From Neptuniibacter pectenicola (lineage in GTDB: Bacteria; Pseudomonadota; Gammaproteobacteria; Pseudomonadales; Balneatricaceae): DNA of 64,000 bases. The stretch lies in NCBI RefSeq assembly GCF_001597735.1, contig NZ_LUTS01000005.1:1-64000 (forward strand). The letters run 5' to 3'. Positions 54,744 to 64,000 of this stretch are shown piece by piece (the first letter of the stretch is position 1; every line of letters begins with the position of its first letter). A program made the position numbers and the translations under genes. Below the pieces are notes generated by a model. The model worked only from the letters and a program-made list of their open reading frames with translations. It made no database searches and had not been told where the DNA came from.

Positions 54744-55256
54744 TTACGCGTGTTTTTCCATTTTGTGCTGCTTTTCAAGCTTACTCTTAATGCGATTACG
54801 CTTAAGCATGGAGAGGTAATCGACAAAAAGTTTGCCATTTAAATGGTCTAATTCATGTTGGATGCAAACCGCCAAGAGGTCTTCCGCAATCAGCTCGTAA
54901 GGTTCGCCATTATAATCGATGGCTGTTAATTTTACTTTTTGTGGGCGTTGTACATCTTCATAAAACCCTGGGACCGATAAACAGCCCTCCTGATATTTAT
55001 GTAACTCGTCTTCGAGTACTTCAAATTCAGGGTTGATCAAAATCAACGGTTCGTTTTGTTCTTCTGAGATATCGATGGTGACAATACGTTTATGAATGTT
55101 CACCTGTGTAGCGGCTAGGCCTATGCCTGGCGCGTCGTACATGGTTTCTAACATATCATCAATCTGAGCACGTACGGCATCATCAACCGTTTCTACAGGT
55201 TCTGCGATAGTTCGCAGGCGAGGATCGGGGTATTCAAGAATGGTTAATTTTGCCAT
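54744..55256 (-). CDS. def: Peptide deformylase
   Basis: 170 aa. All three motifs are present: [16 protein letters not shown] and QHELDHLNG, whose Cys and two His bind the metal. It removes the N-formyl group from new proteins. Upstream of fmt, 79 bases apart. Confidence 0.97.
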   Translation of the reverse strand: MAKLTILEYPDPRLRTIAEPVETVDDAVRAQIDDMLETMYDAPGIGLAATQVNIHKRIVTIDISEEQNEPLILINPEFEVLEDELHKYQEGCLSVPGFYEDVQRPQKVKLTAIDYNGEPYELIAEDLLAVCIQHELDHLNGKLFVDYLSMLKRNRIKSKLEKQHKMEKHA

Positions 55257-55510
55257 GATTCAGTATCTATTCTACAGTTGTGTGAGGTTATCCAGCAGGT
55301 ATCTCTCATTGATACATGCTAACGTTAGAAAGAAAGTAGTTTGTTTCTAACAAATTTTCTCGATTTTTCAGCCGACTGGCCGAAATAATATGTCGAGATC
55401 AATAGCGAAAAATATTATTCTGCCTATTATACTGATTAGAACGCTCAATGCATTGTCGTTACCTCGTTAGCTTGATAGTTTTATGGCTTGGGGTAATAAG
55501 GGAACTAGAC

Positions 55511-56539
55511 ATGAAAAAATTGTTATGTGGATTACTTGCCTTTGTGGTGCTGTCTTTTACGCACGTTAGTGCTGAAACACGAGAAGATAGTTTGCTTCTT
55601 CGTGAGGATTACCCGCAAGAGTATGTAGTCGTGAAGGGAGACACGTTATGGCATATTTCTGGGCGTTTTTTACAAAGCCCTTGGAAGTGGCCCGAAGTGT
55701 GGGGTGTAAACCCTCAAGTCGATAATCCACATCTGATCTACCCAGGTGATGTTATCTATTTAACATGGGTGGATGGTAAACCCCGCTTAGGTGTACGTCG
55801 CGACAGTGGTATTTACCCGCGTGCCCGTACCTCTCCGTTAGATCATGCCATTCCGGCCATTCCTTTACGTGACATTATCGGGTTTCTAAATGATAACCGG
55901 GTGTTGCCTGAAGATATTCTGAAAGATGCACCTTATGTGTTAGGTGGTCGAAGCGCGCGTATTATTGCGGGTGCCGGTGACCGTGTTTATGCACGTGGTA
56001 CTTTATTAGAAGAGCAGCGTCGCCAAGGTGTTTATCGCGCCGCTGGTGAGTATAAAGATCCTGATACCGATGAGATGTTAGGTTTTGAGCTGACCAAAGT
56101 GGCTGATGCGGATGTTAAAGCGCAGGCTGATAGTGTGATTAGCTTGGACGTGGTCAAGTCGAAGAAAGAGATTCGCGTATTGGACCGAGTTGTACCGACG
56201 GAAGAGGTGCGTATTCAGTCGATCTTTTATCCACAGTCTTCACCTGATGGGGTCGAAGGTAAGATTCTTAAAGTACTCGGTGGTGTGCGTGATGGTGGTC
56301 AATTTAACGTGGTTGCCATTAATAAGGGCGTCCGTGAAGGGTTAGAGCCGGGTCATGTTTTTGCTATCTACCGTCAAGGTGAACGAATTAAAGATCCAGT
56401 GACTAAAGATTTTGTCATCTTACCGAGTGAGCGTTCCGGTGAGTTGATGGTGTTTAAAGTCTTCGAAAAGGTCAGCTACGGCCTGATTATGCAAAGCACT
56501 GATGTGGTTTCTATTGGCGATACATTGCGCCAACCGTAA
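55511..56539 (+). CDS. LysM-domain exported protein
   Basis: 342 aa from ATG 55511. Signal peptide MKKLLCGLLAFVVLSFTHVSA, then a LysM peptidoglycan-binding domain (YVVVKGDTLWHISGRFLQSP to VIYLTWVDG, about 36-90). The C-terminal part has no known activity. Divergent from def and directly before dprA, as in many relatives. Confidence 0.88.
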   Translation: MKKLLCGLLAFVVLSFTHVSAETREDSLLLREDYPQEYVVVKGDTLWHISGRFLQSPWKWPEVWGVNPQVDNPHLIYPGDVIYLTWVDGKPRLGVRRDSGIYPRARTSPLDHAIPAIPLRDIIGFLNDNRVLPEDILKDAPYVLGGRSARIIAGAGDRVYARGTLLEEQRRQGVYRAAGEYKDPDTDEMLGFELTKVADADVKAQADSVISLDVVKSKKEIRVLDRVVPTEEVRIQSIFYPQSSPDGVEGKILKVLGGVRDGGQFNVVAINKGVREGLEPGHVFAIYRQGERIKDPVTKDFVILPSERSGELMVFKVFEKVSYGLIMQSTDVVSIGDTLRQP

Positions 56540-56554
56540 TATAAGGAAGTAAAC

Positions 56555-57703
56555 ATGACGGCAGATCCAAAGGACTGGATCGCCGTTGCAGCCCTGCCCT
56601 GTCTAGGGCCGGCATCGATTAAGCGGTTGTGGGAGCATGGCTGGACGCCTGAAAAACTCCTTACCGCTTCAACAATCGAATGGCAGCGGTTAGGTCTTAA
56701 GCAAAAAACCATTGATGCCCTGAATGAATATCAGCACTCCTCCCAAGGGCTTATCCATACGACCATAGCGAATGCATTGCAGTGGCAGTCATCCTATGAC
56801 GATGCACATCTCTTACCGATTACCCATGGGGATTACCCCCACTTACTGCGCGAAATTTATGATCCGCCCCCTATTTTGTTCGTTCGCGGCAATGTTGACG
56901 CACTCAGCCTACCTCAGATAGCGATTGTCGGCAGCAGGAGCGCGTCTAAGAGCGGTTTGAAGCAATCCTATGGGTTTGCATTAGAGCTAGCGCAAAACGG
57001 CCTTGTTATTAATTCGGGCTTGGCATTAGGGGTGGATGCCGCAGCACATCAGGCTTGCGTCGATATTTCCAAGCCAACCCTTGCGGTTTTTGGCACCGGT
57101 ATTGACCGAATGTACCCTGCTCGGAATCGTGTGCTCGCGAGCGAGATTTTGCAAAATGGCGGGGCGTGGATTAGTGAGTTGTTTTTGGGCGCGCCGCCCA
57201 TCGCGCCCCACTTTCCAAAAAGAAACCGTTTGATTAGTGGTATGAGTGCTGGGGTTCTCGTTGTTGAAGCGGCACCGAAAAGTGGATCACTCATTACCGC
57301 TCGTATGGCGATGGAGCATGGTCGAGAGGTGTTTGCGTTGCCAGGCCCTTTAAACAACCCGTTGAGCCGAGGCTGCCATTTGTTGATTAAAGAGGGGGCG
57401 GTGCTGGTTGAAACCGCGCAAGAGATGGTTGATCACCTTGCACCTCTGCTGGGTTGCTACCTAAATGAAGGCTCAGATTTAGATTCGGCTCACTTAGGTC
57501 CTCCTGCTGAACAGGGGGTGCGAGTGGAGCTGAGTGGGGATGAAATCCAAGTTTTAGAGCAGATGGGCTATGAAGTGTGCTGTATAGACCAACTCAGTGT
57601 GCAAAGTGGCTTTAGTATTGCTGAGTTGAGTCAGATACTGGTGGCGCTGGAGTTAAAGGGGGTCGTCGAGCAACGGGAAGGTGGTTACATTAAGTGTTGC
57701 TGA
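56555..57703 (+). CDS. dprA: DNA-processing protein DprA
   Basis: 382 aa. The Rossmann core shows AIVGSRSASKSG, SGLALGVDAAAHQACVD and GTGIDRMYPARNR, with a C-terminal winged helix. It loads RecA on single-stranded DNA taken up during transformation. It starts 15 bases after the LysM gene and shares its transcript. Confidence 0.95.
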   Translation: MTADPKDWIAVAALPCLGPASIKRLWEHGWTPEKLLTASTIEWQRLGLKQKTIDALNEYQHSSQGLIHTTIANALQWQSSYDDAHLLPITHGDYPHLLREIYDPPPILFVRGNVDALSLPQIAIVGSRSASKSGLKQSYGFALELAQNGLVINSGLALGVDAAAHQACVDISKPTLAVFGTGIDRMYPARNRVLASEILQNGGAWISELFLGAPPIAPHFPKRNRLISGMSAGVLVVEAAPKSGSLITARMAMEHGREVFALPGPLNNPLSRGCHLLIKEGAVLVETAQEMVDHLAPLLGCYLNEGSDLDSAHLGPPAEQGVRVELSGDEIQVLEQMGYEVCCIDQLSVQSGFSIAELSQILVALELKGVVEQREGGYIKCC

Positions 57704-57848
57704 GAAATGCCTAACATGAAATAAAAAAGAATATCAGTCGGTTTTTCTATATATTTTTCGTCTATATCTATTACCTAACAGCTGTTGCAAAGCGGGCTTT
57801 GAACATTTAGTGTTCAGCCTCTTAACTAACTACCTATTCGAGAAAGAT

Positions 57849-58361
57849 ATGAGTAAACCATTTCTTGCTATTTTAATGGGGTCTGATTCCGACCTTCCAG
57901 TAATGACCGCAGCTGTTGACGTATTGCGTTCATTGGACGTTGAGTTTGAAATCAAAGTTAGCTCCGCACACCGTACACCCGTTCAAACGCATGACTATGT
58001 TAAAGATGCGGATGCACGTGGTGCTGTTGCGTTTATTTGTGCAGCGGGTATGGCGGCTCATTTAGCCGGTGCTGTGGCTGCAAATACCACTAAGCCTGTT
58101 ATTGGTGTGCCAATTAACTCATCGCTTGATGGTTTAGATGCCTTGCTTTCGACGGTACAGATGCCGGGTGGCATTCCTGTTGCGACGGTTGCTATCGGTA
58201 AAGCCGGTGCTAAAAATGCGGCCTACCTTGGTGCGCAGATTATGGCGGTAGGTGATGCCGATCTTGCTGAGAGATTAAAGCAGGAGCGCCAAGCTAATAC
58301 GGATTCCATCGTTGCTAAAGATGCTGCGTTGCAGGAAAAGCTAAAGAACGGTGAACTGTAA
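57849..58361 (+). CDS. purE: N5-carboxyaminoimidazole ribonucleotide mutase
   Basis: 170 aa from ATG 57849 with AGAAAG upstream; longer frames reach 57810. Motifs [14 protein letters not shown] and [13 protein letters not shown] of class I PurE. It converts N5-CAIR to CAIR in purine synthesis. No purK follows; instead tsaC overlaps its end by 11 bases. Confidence 0.95.
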   Translation: MSKPFLAILMGSDSDLPVMTAAVDVLRSLDVEFEIKVSSAHRTPVQTHDYVKDADARGAVAFICAAGMAAHLAGAVAANTTKPVIGVPINSSLDGLDALLSTVQMPGGIPVATVAIGKAGAKNAAYLGAQIMAVGDADLAERLKQERQANTDSIVAKDAALQEKLKNGEL

Positions 58362-58926
58362 TCAGAATTTAGACTGGTGGCATATCCACCAGTCTGTCCG
58401 GGCGATGCACCAAGGTGGTGTCATCGCCTATCCTACCGAAGCTGTTTGGGGATTAGGGTGTGACCCTTTTAACCAAGACGCAGTCTCTCACCTGCTCAAC
58501 ATTAAACGACGTCCTGTCGATAAAGGGCTTGTTTTAGTTGCGGGCAACCTGTCTCAAATACAATGTCTGTTAGATGACCTCAGTGCGGACGAATACGATA
58601 AAGTAACGGCTAGTTGGCCGGGGCCTTATACGTGGGTTTTACCGGACAAAAAAGATATAATCCCCAGATGGATTAAAGGAAAGCATAGCTCAGTTGCTGT
58701 GAGAGTGAGCGATCACTCACTGGTTAAAAAGTTAACTGAAGCTTACGGATCGTTCATCGTTTCCACTTCTGCCAATCCTTCAGCTCATTGCCCTGCAAGA
58801 GATATATTGAGAGTAAAGACTTACTTCGGCGATGAGCTTGATTATATTTTGCCCGGTTGTTTAGGCGGATTGTCTCAGCCAACCCAAATTAAAGATTTAA
58901 AATCGGACCGTATCGTTAGGGTCTGA
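58351..58926 (+). CDS. tsaC: Threonylcarbamoyl-AMP synthase
   Basis: 191 aa from a GTG overlapping purE; this start keeps about 26 residues before VIAYPTEAVWGLGCDP, as in TsaC homologues. STSANPSA is the second conserved segment. It makes threonylcarbamoyl-AMP for tRNA t6A modification. Confidence 0.94.
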   Translation: MNCNQNLDWWHIHQSVRAMHQGGVIAYPTEAVWGLGCDPFNQDAVSHLLNIKRRPVDKGLVLVAGNLSQIQCLLDDLSADEYDKVTASWPGPYTWVLPDKKDIIPRWIKGKHSSVAVRVSDHSLVKKLTEAYGSFIVSTSANPSAHCPARDILRVKTYFGDELDYILPGCLGGLSQPTQIKDLKSDRIVRV

Positions 58927-58938
58927 ACATATAAGTGA

Positions 58939-59862
<924 letters not shown>

Positions 59863-59893
59863 CCTTACCTTAGCAATGTAAAGAGTTTTGCCC

Positions 59894-60721
59894 ATGACTG
59901 ACCGTTATGCCGTTTTTGGTAACCCAATAAAACATTCAAAGTCACCACAGATACATCAGGCTTTTGCTCAAAGTACAGGTCAAGATTTGACCTATGAGGC
60001 GATCGCTGTGGCGGAAGATCAATTTACGCAGACGGTTGAATCGTTTTTATCGGGTGATGGGCGAGGTCTAAATATCACCATCCCCTTTAAGCAGGAGGCG
60101 TGGGCCTTGGCGAGCGTACGCTCTCCCCGTGCAGAGCTTGCCGGCGCGGTGAACACCTTGTATCGGGATGAGCAGGGACGTCTTTGCGGCGATAACACTG
60201 ATGGTATCGGCATGGTACGGGATATCATACGTAACCATGGCGGTACGATTAAAGGGAAGCGGGTTCTTATTCTAGGTGCGGGTGGTGCTGTTAGAGGCGT
60301 GTTGCAGCCGGTATTAGAGCAAAACCCGAGCTGCGTGGTGATTGCTAATCGAACCGCGTCAAAGGCGGTAGAGTTAGCGGCGCTGGCGTCCCATTTAGGT
60401 GATGTGTCAGGCTGTGGTTTTAATACATTGGATGGCCAATGTTTTGATTTAATCATCAATGGAACGGCTGCTAGCCTGCAAGGTGAAGTGCCCCCTATCC
60501 CTGCGACTGTCTTAGCGGATAACGCTTGGTGCTATGACATGATGTATGCCGCCTCCCCTACTGCATTCTGTCAGTGGGCGGCTGATCACGGTGCGGAAAA
60601 GTCGATTGATGGCTTAGGTATGTTGGTTGAGCAGGCCGCACAATCATTTCAAATATGGCGGGGCGTTGAGCCGGATTCTCAGGCGGTAATTGAGCAGCTT
60701 CGCACCGCATTAACTGATTGA
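59894..60721 (+). CDS. aroE: Shikimate dehydrogenase
   Basis: 275 aa from ATG 59894. Shikimate-binding NPIKHSKSPQIHQ, catalytic Lys in NITIPFKQEAW, DNTDGIG, and NADP loop LGAGGAVRGVL. Reduces 3-dehydroshikimate in aromatic amino-acid synthesis. Confidence 0.96.
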   Translation: MTDRYAVFGNPIKHSKSPQIHQAFAQSTGQDLTYEAIAVAEDQFTQTVESFLSGDGRGLNITIPFKQEAWALASVRSPRAELAGAVNTLYRDEQGRLCGDNTDGIGMVRDIIRNHGGTIKGKRVLILGAGGAVRGVLQPVLEQNPSCVVIANRTASKAVELAALASHLGDVSGCGFNTLDGQCFDLIINGTAASLQGEVPPIPATVLADNAWCYDMMYAASPTAFCQWAADHGAEKSIDGLGMLVEQAAQSFQIWRGVEPDSQAVIEQLRTALTD

Positions 60722-60857
60722 TTTTAATACAACTGTTATCTTTCCTTGTTTTTATATCATCGCTTGCAAGCGGCGCGTCTGGGGCGTATAACTTCAACAA
60801 ACACAATGAAAAAAATTGTGATCTCTTAATGACCCCAGTCATCAGCGGGAGCGCCAT

Positions 60858-63233
60858 ATGGTAACGGAAACCCGACTATCTTCTGAGCAGCTCTATTTTA
60901 GCTGCGATCCTGAATTACTACCGTTTAAAACAACCTCTACGCTTGAGCCTTTTACCGGATTTTTTGGTCAAAACAGGGCGATCGAAGCGATGGAGTTTGG
61001 TATAGGTATGCGTCGCCCAGGTTATAACCTGTTTGTGATGGGCACGCCTCATACCGGCCGCTTCTCTTTTGCGATGGAAAACTTAAAAGCGGTCGCTAAA
61101 AAAGAGAAAACGCCAAAAGACTGGATCTATCTTAATAATCTACAAGATAACCGCCATCCTTTAGCGATTAGTTTCCCGGCGGGTAAAGCGCAATCCTTTA
61201 AGCGGGATATAAAGCAGATTATTGAGGGGGCATTGTCGGAAATGCCCGCAGCGTTTGAAAGCCCGACCTATCAACGCAAGAAAAGTAAAATTGAGCGTGA
61301 TTTTAATCGTTATTATGATCGCGCGATCGATGCTGTCGAACGGGAAGCCCGTGAACATAGTATCGCGGTCTATCGCGATGCGGGCACTATAGGTTTTACC
61401 CCGGTTGCCGATGGGCAAGCGATGGACGAAGCGGTTTTCTCTCAGTTGTCAGAGGATGCCCGTGATGCCTTTACTAAAGCGATCTCCGAGTTAGAAGACC
61501 AGTTAAATGAGGCGCTAACCGGTTTGCCTCAGTGGCGTCGAGAAGCGGCGGAGAAACTAAAAAATCTTGATCGTGATACCACGCGCGAAGCTATCTCCCC
61601 GCTCTTCCAACCGATCAGAGAAAAATACGCCAACCTATCGGCTGCGATGGATTATTTGGCGGAAATGGAAACCTCGCTGGTTAAAAATTGCAGTGAAATT
61701 GTGGGCGACGATAAGGTGTTAGAGCCGGTTACTGATGCGGCTCGACGTAGCTACATGGAGAGCAATTACGGGGTTAACCTACTGGTTGATAATATAAAAA
61801 CCAAAGGGGCTCCGGTGGTCTACGAGGCCCACCCTAGTTATGAAAACCTGTTTGGCCGTGTGGAATACAACACGGAGATGGGGGCCTTATCAACCAACTA
61901 TAAGCTTATTCGTTCTGGGGCATTACATCAGGCGAATGGTGGCTATTTGGTTATGGAGGCGGAGAAGTTATTAGAACAGCCGTTTGTTTATGGTGCGTTA
62001 AAGCGCGCCTTAAAGTCCCACGAGATCCGTATTGAAAGCCCTGCTAGTGAATATACAGGGATCAGTACCATCACATTGTTACCACAAGCGGTGCCATTGA
62101 CGGTCAAGTTGGTACTGATCGGCTCTCGCGATATCTACTACTTATTACAAGAGCTGGATCACGACTTTGAAAAGATGTTCCGCGTGGTGGTCGACTTTGA
62201 TGAGGATGTAAAACGTACACCTCAGATGGTACGCAGTTATGCACGGTTAATGAAAACCTTAGCCGATGAGGAGGGTTTAGCCCCGCTAACACGTCGTGCA
62301 GTCGCTCGACTGGTGGAGCACAGCTCCCGGCAAGCGCAAAACCAAGAGTTGCTCTCTGCCCATATAGGTGAGCTCGTTGATCTACTCTGTGAGGCGGATT
62401 TTAAACGCATCCAAGAGGAAGATGAGTTAATCAATGCTGACCATGTTGAGATGGCGTTGAACGCGAAAGAGCGTCGTACTGCACGTATGGCTGAGAAGAT
62501 TGAAGAAGGTATTGTTGAAGAAACGGTATTAATTGATACCGAAGGTGAGGCGATAGGTAAAGCAAACGGTCTCACCGTATTGCAAGTGGGTGATGTGGCG
62601 TTTGGTACGCCTGCACGTATCACTGCGACGGTCTACCCCGGTAGCCGAGGGATCGTGGATATTGAGCGAGAGGTTACGCTGGGTCAGCCGATCCATTCCA
62701 AAGGGGTGCTTATTTTAAGTGGCTTTTTAGGCAACCAATACGCAAAAGACTTCCCTATGACGATGTCTGCAAGTATCGCATTGGAGCAATCATACGGTTA
62801 TGTTGATGGCGATAGCGCTTCCCTTGCTGAGGTCTGCACGCTTATATCCGCCCTAACCCATATTCCGATCAGTCAGAACTACGCCACCACTGGATCGATT
62901 AATCAGTATGGTGAGGTGCAAGCGATTGGGGGGGTAAATGAGAAAATTGAGGGTTATTTCAATCTGTGTAAAACACGGGGGTTGAATGGCGAGCAGGGGG
63001 TCATTATCCCTAAAGCGAATATCCGTAACTTAATGCTGAAGGCGGAAGTCGTCAATGCGGTTAAAGCCGGTGAGTTTTCCGTTTATGCGGTTGCCCATGT
63101 TGATGAGTGTTTAGAGATACTGATGGGGCGCAAAGCCGGTAAGCGGAAAGAGGATGGTACGTTTACTCAGCGAAGTATTAATGCACAAGTGGTTAAACGC
63201 TTACGCGAAATATCTAGTGCTAAAGCGGACTAA
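60858..63233 (+). CDS. Lon-family (AAA_32) ATP-dependent protease
   Basis: 791 aa, the size of alternative Lon proteases such as Pseudomonas AsrA. N-terminal P-loop-like GTPHTGRFS has Arg in place of the usual Lys; GGYLVMEAEKLL is Walker B. The C-terminal S16 peptidase has the catalytic Ser in YVDGDSASLAEV and Lys in GGVNEKIEGYF. Cytoplasmic protein quality control or heat-shock role is expected. Confidence 0.9.
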   Translation: MVTETRLSSEQLYFSCDPELLPFKTTSTLEPFTGFFGQNRAIEAMEFGIGMRRPGYNLFVMGTPHTGRFSFAMENLKAVAKKEKTPKDWIYLNNLQDNRHPLAISFPAGKAQSFKRDIKQIIEGALSEMPAAFESPTYQRKKSKIERDFNRYYDRAIDAVEREAREHSIAVYRDAGTIGFTPVADGQAMDEAVFSQLSEDARDAFTKAISELEDQLNEALTGLPQWRREAAEKLKNLDRDTTREAISPLFQPIREKYANLSAAMDYLAEMETSLVKNCSEIVGDDKVLEPVTDAARRSYMESNYGVNLLVDNIKTKGAPVVYEAHPSYENLFGRVEYNTEMGALSTNYKLIRSGALHQANGGYLVMEAEKLLEQPFVYGALKRALKSHEIRIESPASEYTGISTITLLPQAVPLTVKLVLIGSRDIYYLLQELDHDFEKMFRVVVDFDEDVKRTPQMVRSYARLMKTLADEEGLAPLTRRAVARLVEHSSRQAQNQELLSAHIGELVDLLCEADFKRIQEEDELINADHVEMALNAKERRTARMAEKIEEGIVEETVLIDTEGEAIGKANGLTVLQVGDVAFGTPARITATVYPGSRGIVDIEREVTLGQPIHSKGVLILSGFLGNQYAKDFPMTMSASIALEQSYGYVDGDSASLAEVCTLISALTHIPISQNYATTGSINQYGEVQAIGGVNEKIEGYFNLCKTRGLNGEQGVIIPKANIRNLMLKAEVVNAVKAGEFSVYAVAHVDECLEILMGRKAGKRKEDGTFTQRSINAQVVKRLREISSAKAD

Positions 63234-63364
63234 GCCTCATACCTTGTGATTAAAAAGGGTAAAAGTTGGTGCAAGCTAGTTCCATGCTCGACGCTTTACA
63301 GATAATATGCACGCTATTAGTGCAACGGAAGCGTTGACACTATGGCTATACCAAATTGTGACGG

Positions 63365-63405
63365 CCGGCATTGATGATAGAAGGGGGATTCAATGCCGGT
63401 CTGTC
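63365..63405. terminator. Hairpin between the Lon-like and porin genes
   Basis: CCGGCATTGA and TCAATGCCGG pair perfectly around a 14-17 base loop. There is no T-run, so it is at best a weak terminator between the two convergent genes. Confidence 0.45.
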
Positions 63406-63480
63406 ACACTCCAAACAAACCGCGGTGTTGACCGACGATTTGCTCAGATTTATTCCACTAAACCTAGTAGGTCTAGCTAC

Positions 63481-63999
63481 TTAGAACTCTGTCACAAGGA
63501 CAAGGTTTAAAGTATCAGTTTCTTCATTGCTGTATGACTCTTCACGAACATACTCTGCAACAACAGACGCATTTTCACCGAATGAGCGCTCTACACCTAG
63601 AACAATACGTTCTTCAGCTAAATCAGTAACATTCTGGCCATCATCTGTTTCACTGTAGCCTGCAAAGATTTGACCGTCAGCACCAAACACGTTAGTTGCA
63701 TAACCTGCATTTAGGTGTAGGAAGGTTGGGTCGATAGATGTGTTGTCAGCATCAATATCAATATACTCTGCAGATAGCGCTAGCGCACCGACTTCATATA
63801 GGCCGTTTACACGCCATGCATCGCCTGCTGGAAGGCCGTTTAGATCAGCAACATCGCTTAGGTAGCCCGCACCAAAAGACAAGCCTTCAGTTACAGCAAA
63901 ATCAGCGCCTAAACCAATAGTGTCAAGCGTGTCACCATCTTCAGCACCGTTAAACGTATAAGCATCAAGGGTTACGCTGTCGTTGCCCCAGCTAACCAT
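63481..63999 (-). CDS. C-terminal part of an outer-membrane porin (partial)
   Basis: 172 aa visible; the gene runs off the window's right edge. Alternating beta strands with short turns (GLSFGAGYLSDVADLNG, ALALSAEYIDIDADN, SVVAEYVREESY) end in LVTEF, the C-terminal aromatic residue of barrel proteins. It resembles LbtU-type siderophore porins, but this is a weak call. Confidence 0.6.
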   Translation of the reverse strand: MVSWGNDSVTLDAYTFNGAEDGDTLDTIGLGADFAVTEGLSFGAGYLSDVADLNGLPAGDAWRVNGLYEVGALALSAEYIDIDADNTSIDPTFLHLNAGYATNVFGADGQIFAGYSETDDGQNVTDLAEERIVLGVERSFGENASVVAEYVREESYSNEETDTLNLVLVTEF

Positions 64000-64000
64000 T

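Noticed and set aside
63307-63510. 67-codon frame after the Lon-like gene
   Set aside because: It runs through the intergenic hairpin and into the end of the opposite-strand porin gene.

Overview
The window reads as a piece of a marine gammaproteobacterial chromosome, most likely Oceanospirillales. The evidence is the housekeeping block on the right, in the order gmhB, glyS, glyQ, trkH, trkA, rsmB, fmt, def, LysM gene, dprA, purE, tsaC, hemF, aroE. That order is typical of origin-proximal DNA in this group. Four parS-like 16-mers between 37150 and 45813 support an origin-proximal position. No rRNA, tRNA or CRISPR array was recognised.

Positions 1-25699 are a stack of Tn7-like transposons. 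At the far left is the right end of an element lying outside the window (76-233), then a decayed tniQ and membrane-gene relic (297-1159) and an ATPase relic. A full xre-tnsA-tnsB-tnsC-tniQ unit follows (2113-8082), with a JAB-domain relic, an AbiE-type toxin-antitoxin pair (8573-10058), decayed DNA and a right end at 10788-10956. Two bases further on is the TACTT target duplication of a second, complete element (10964-25699). It has matching TGTCG/CGACA ends and the same TACTT on the far side. This element carries a second, diverged xre-tnsABC-tniQ unit, two small membrane-protein genes and, as cargo, a leftward five-gene operon (11078-18275).

That operon encodes a SIS-HAD fusion, a phosphoribosyltransferase-like protein, an AAA ATPase, a Rossmann-like protein of unknown function and a PfkB-type kinase with two CxxC pairs. 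It looks like an NTPase plus nucleotide or sugar-phosphate chemistry conflict system and is the most interesting object here.

Positions 25705-37020 are further accessory DNA. They include a GC-rich SIR2-type defence gene and a secreted or anchored unknown protein that look like integron cassettes, a relic of another Tn7-like end, and a module with an unknown protein, a ToxR-like membrane regulator and a NosR-like flavo/iron-sulfur membrane protein. Two genes of the module share a nearly identical 21-base promoter element. The 3' end of a small membrane-protein gene is duplicated on both sides of the module.

From 37150 rightwards the sequence becomes chromosomal backbone with stress and regulatory genes (exonuclease, DUF1348, AhpD-like, LysR, SoxR with a SoxR-type promoter, two-component system, outer-membrane barrel). 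The housekeeping block follows, ending with an alternative Lon-type protease and a porin cut by the window edge.
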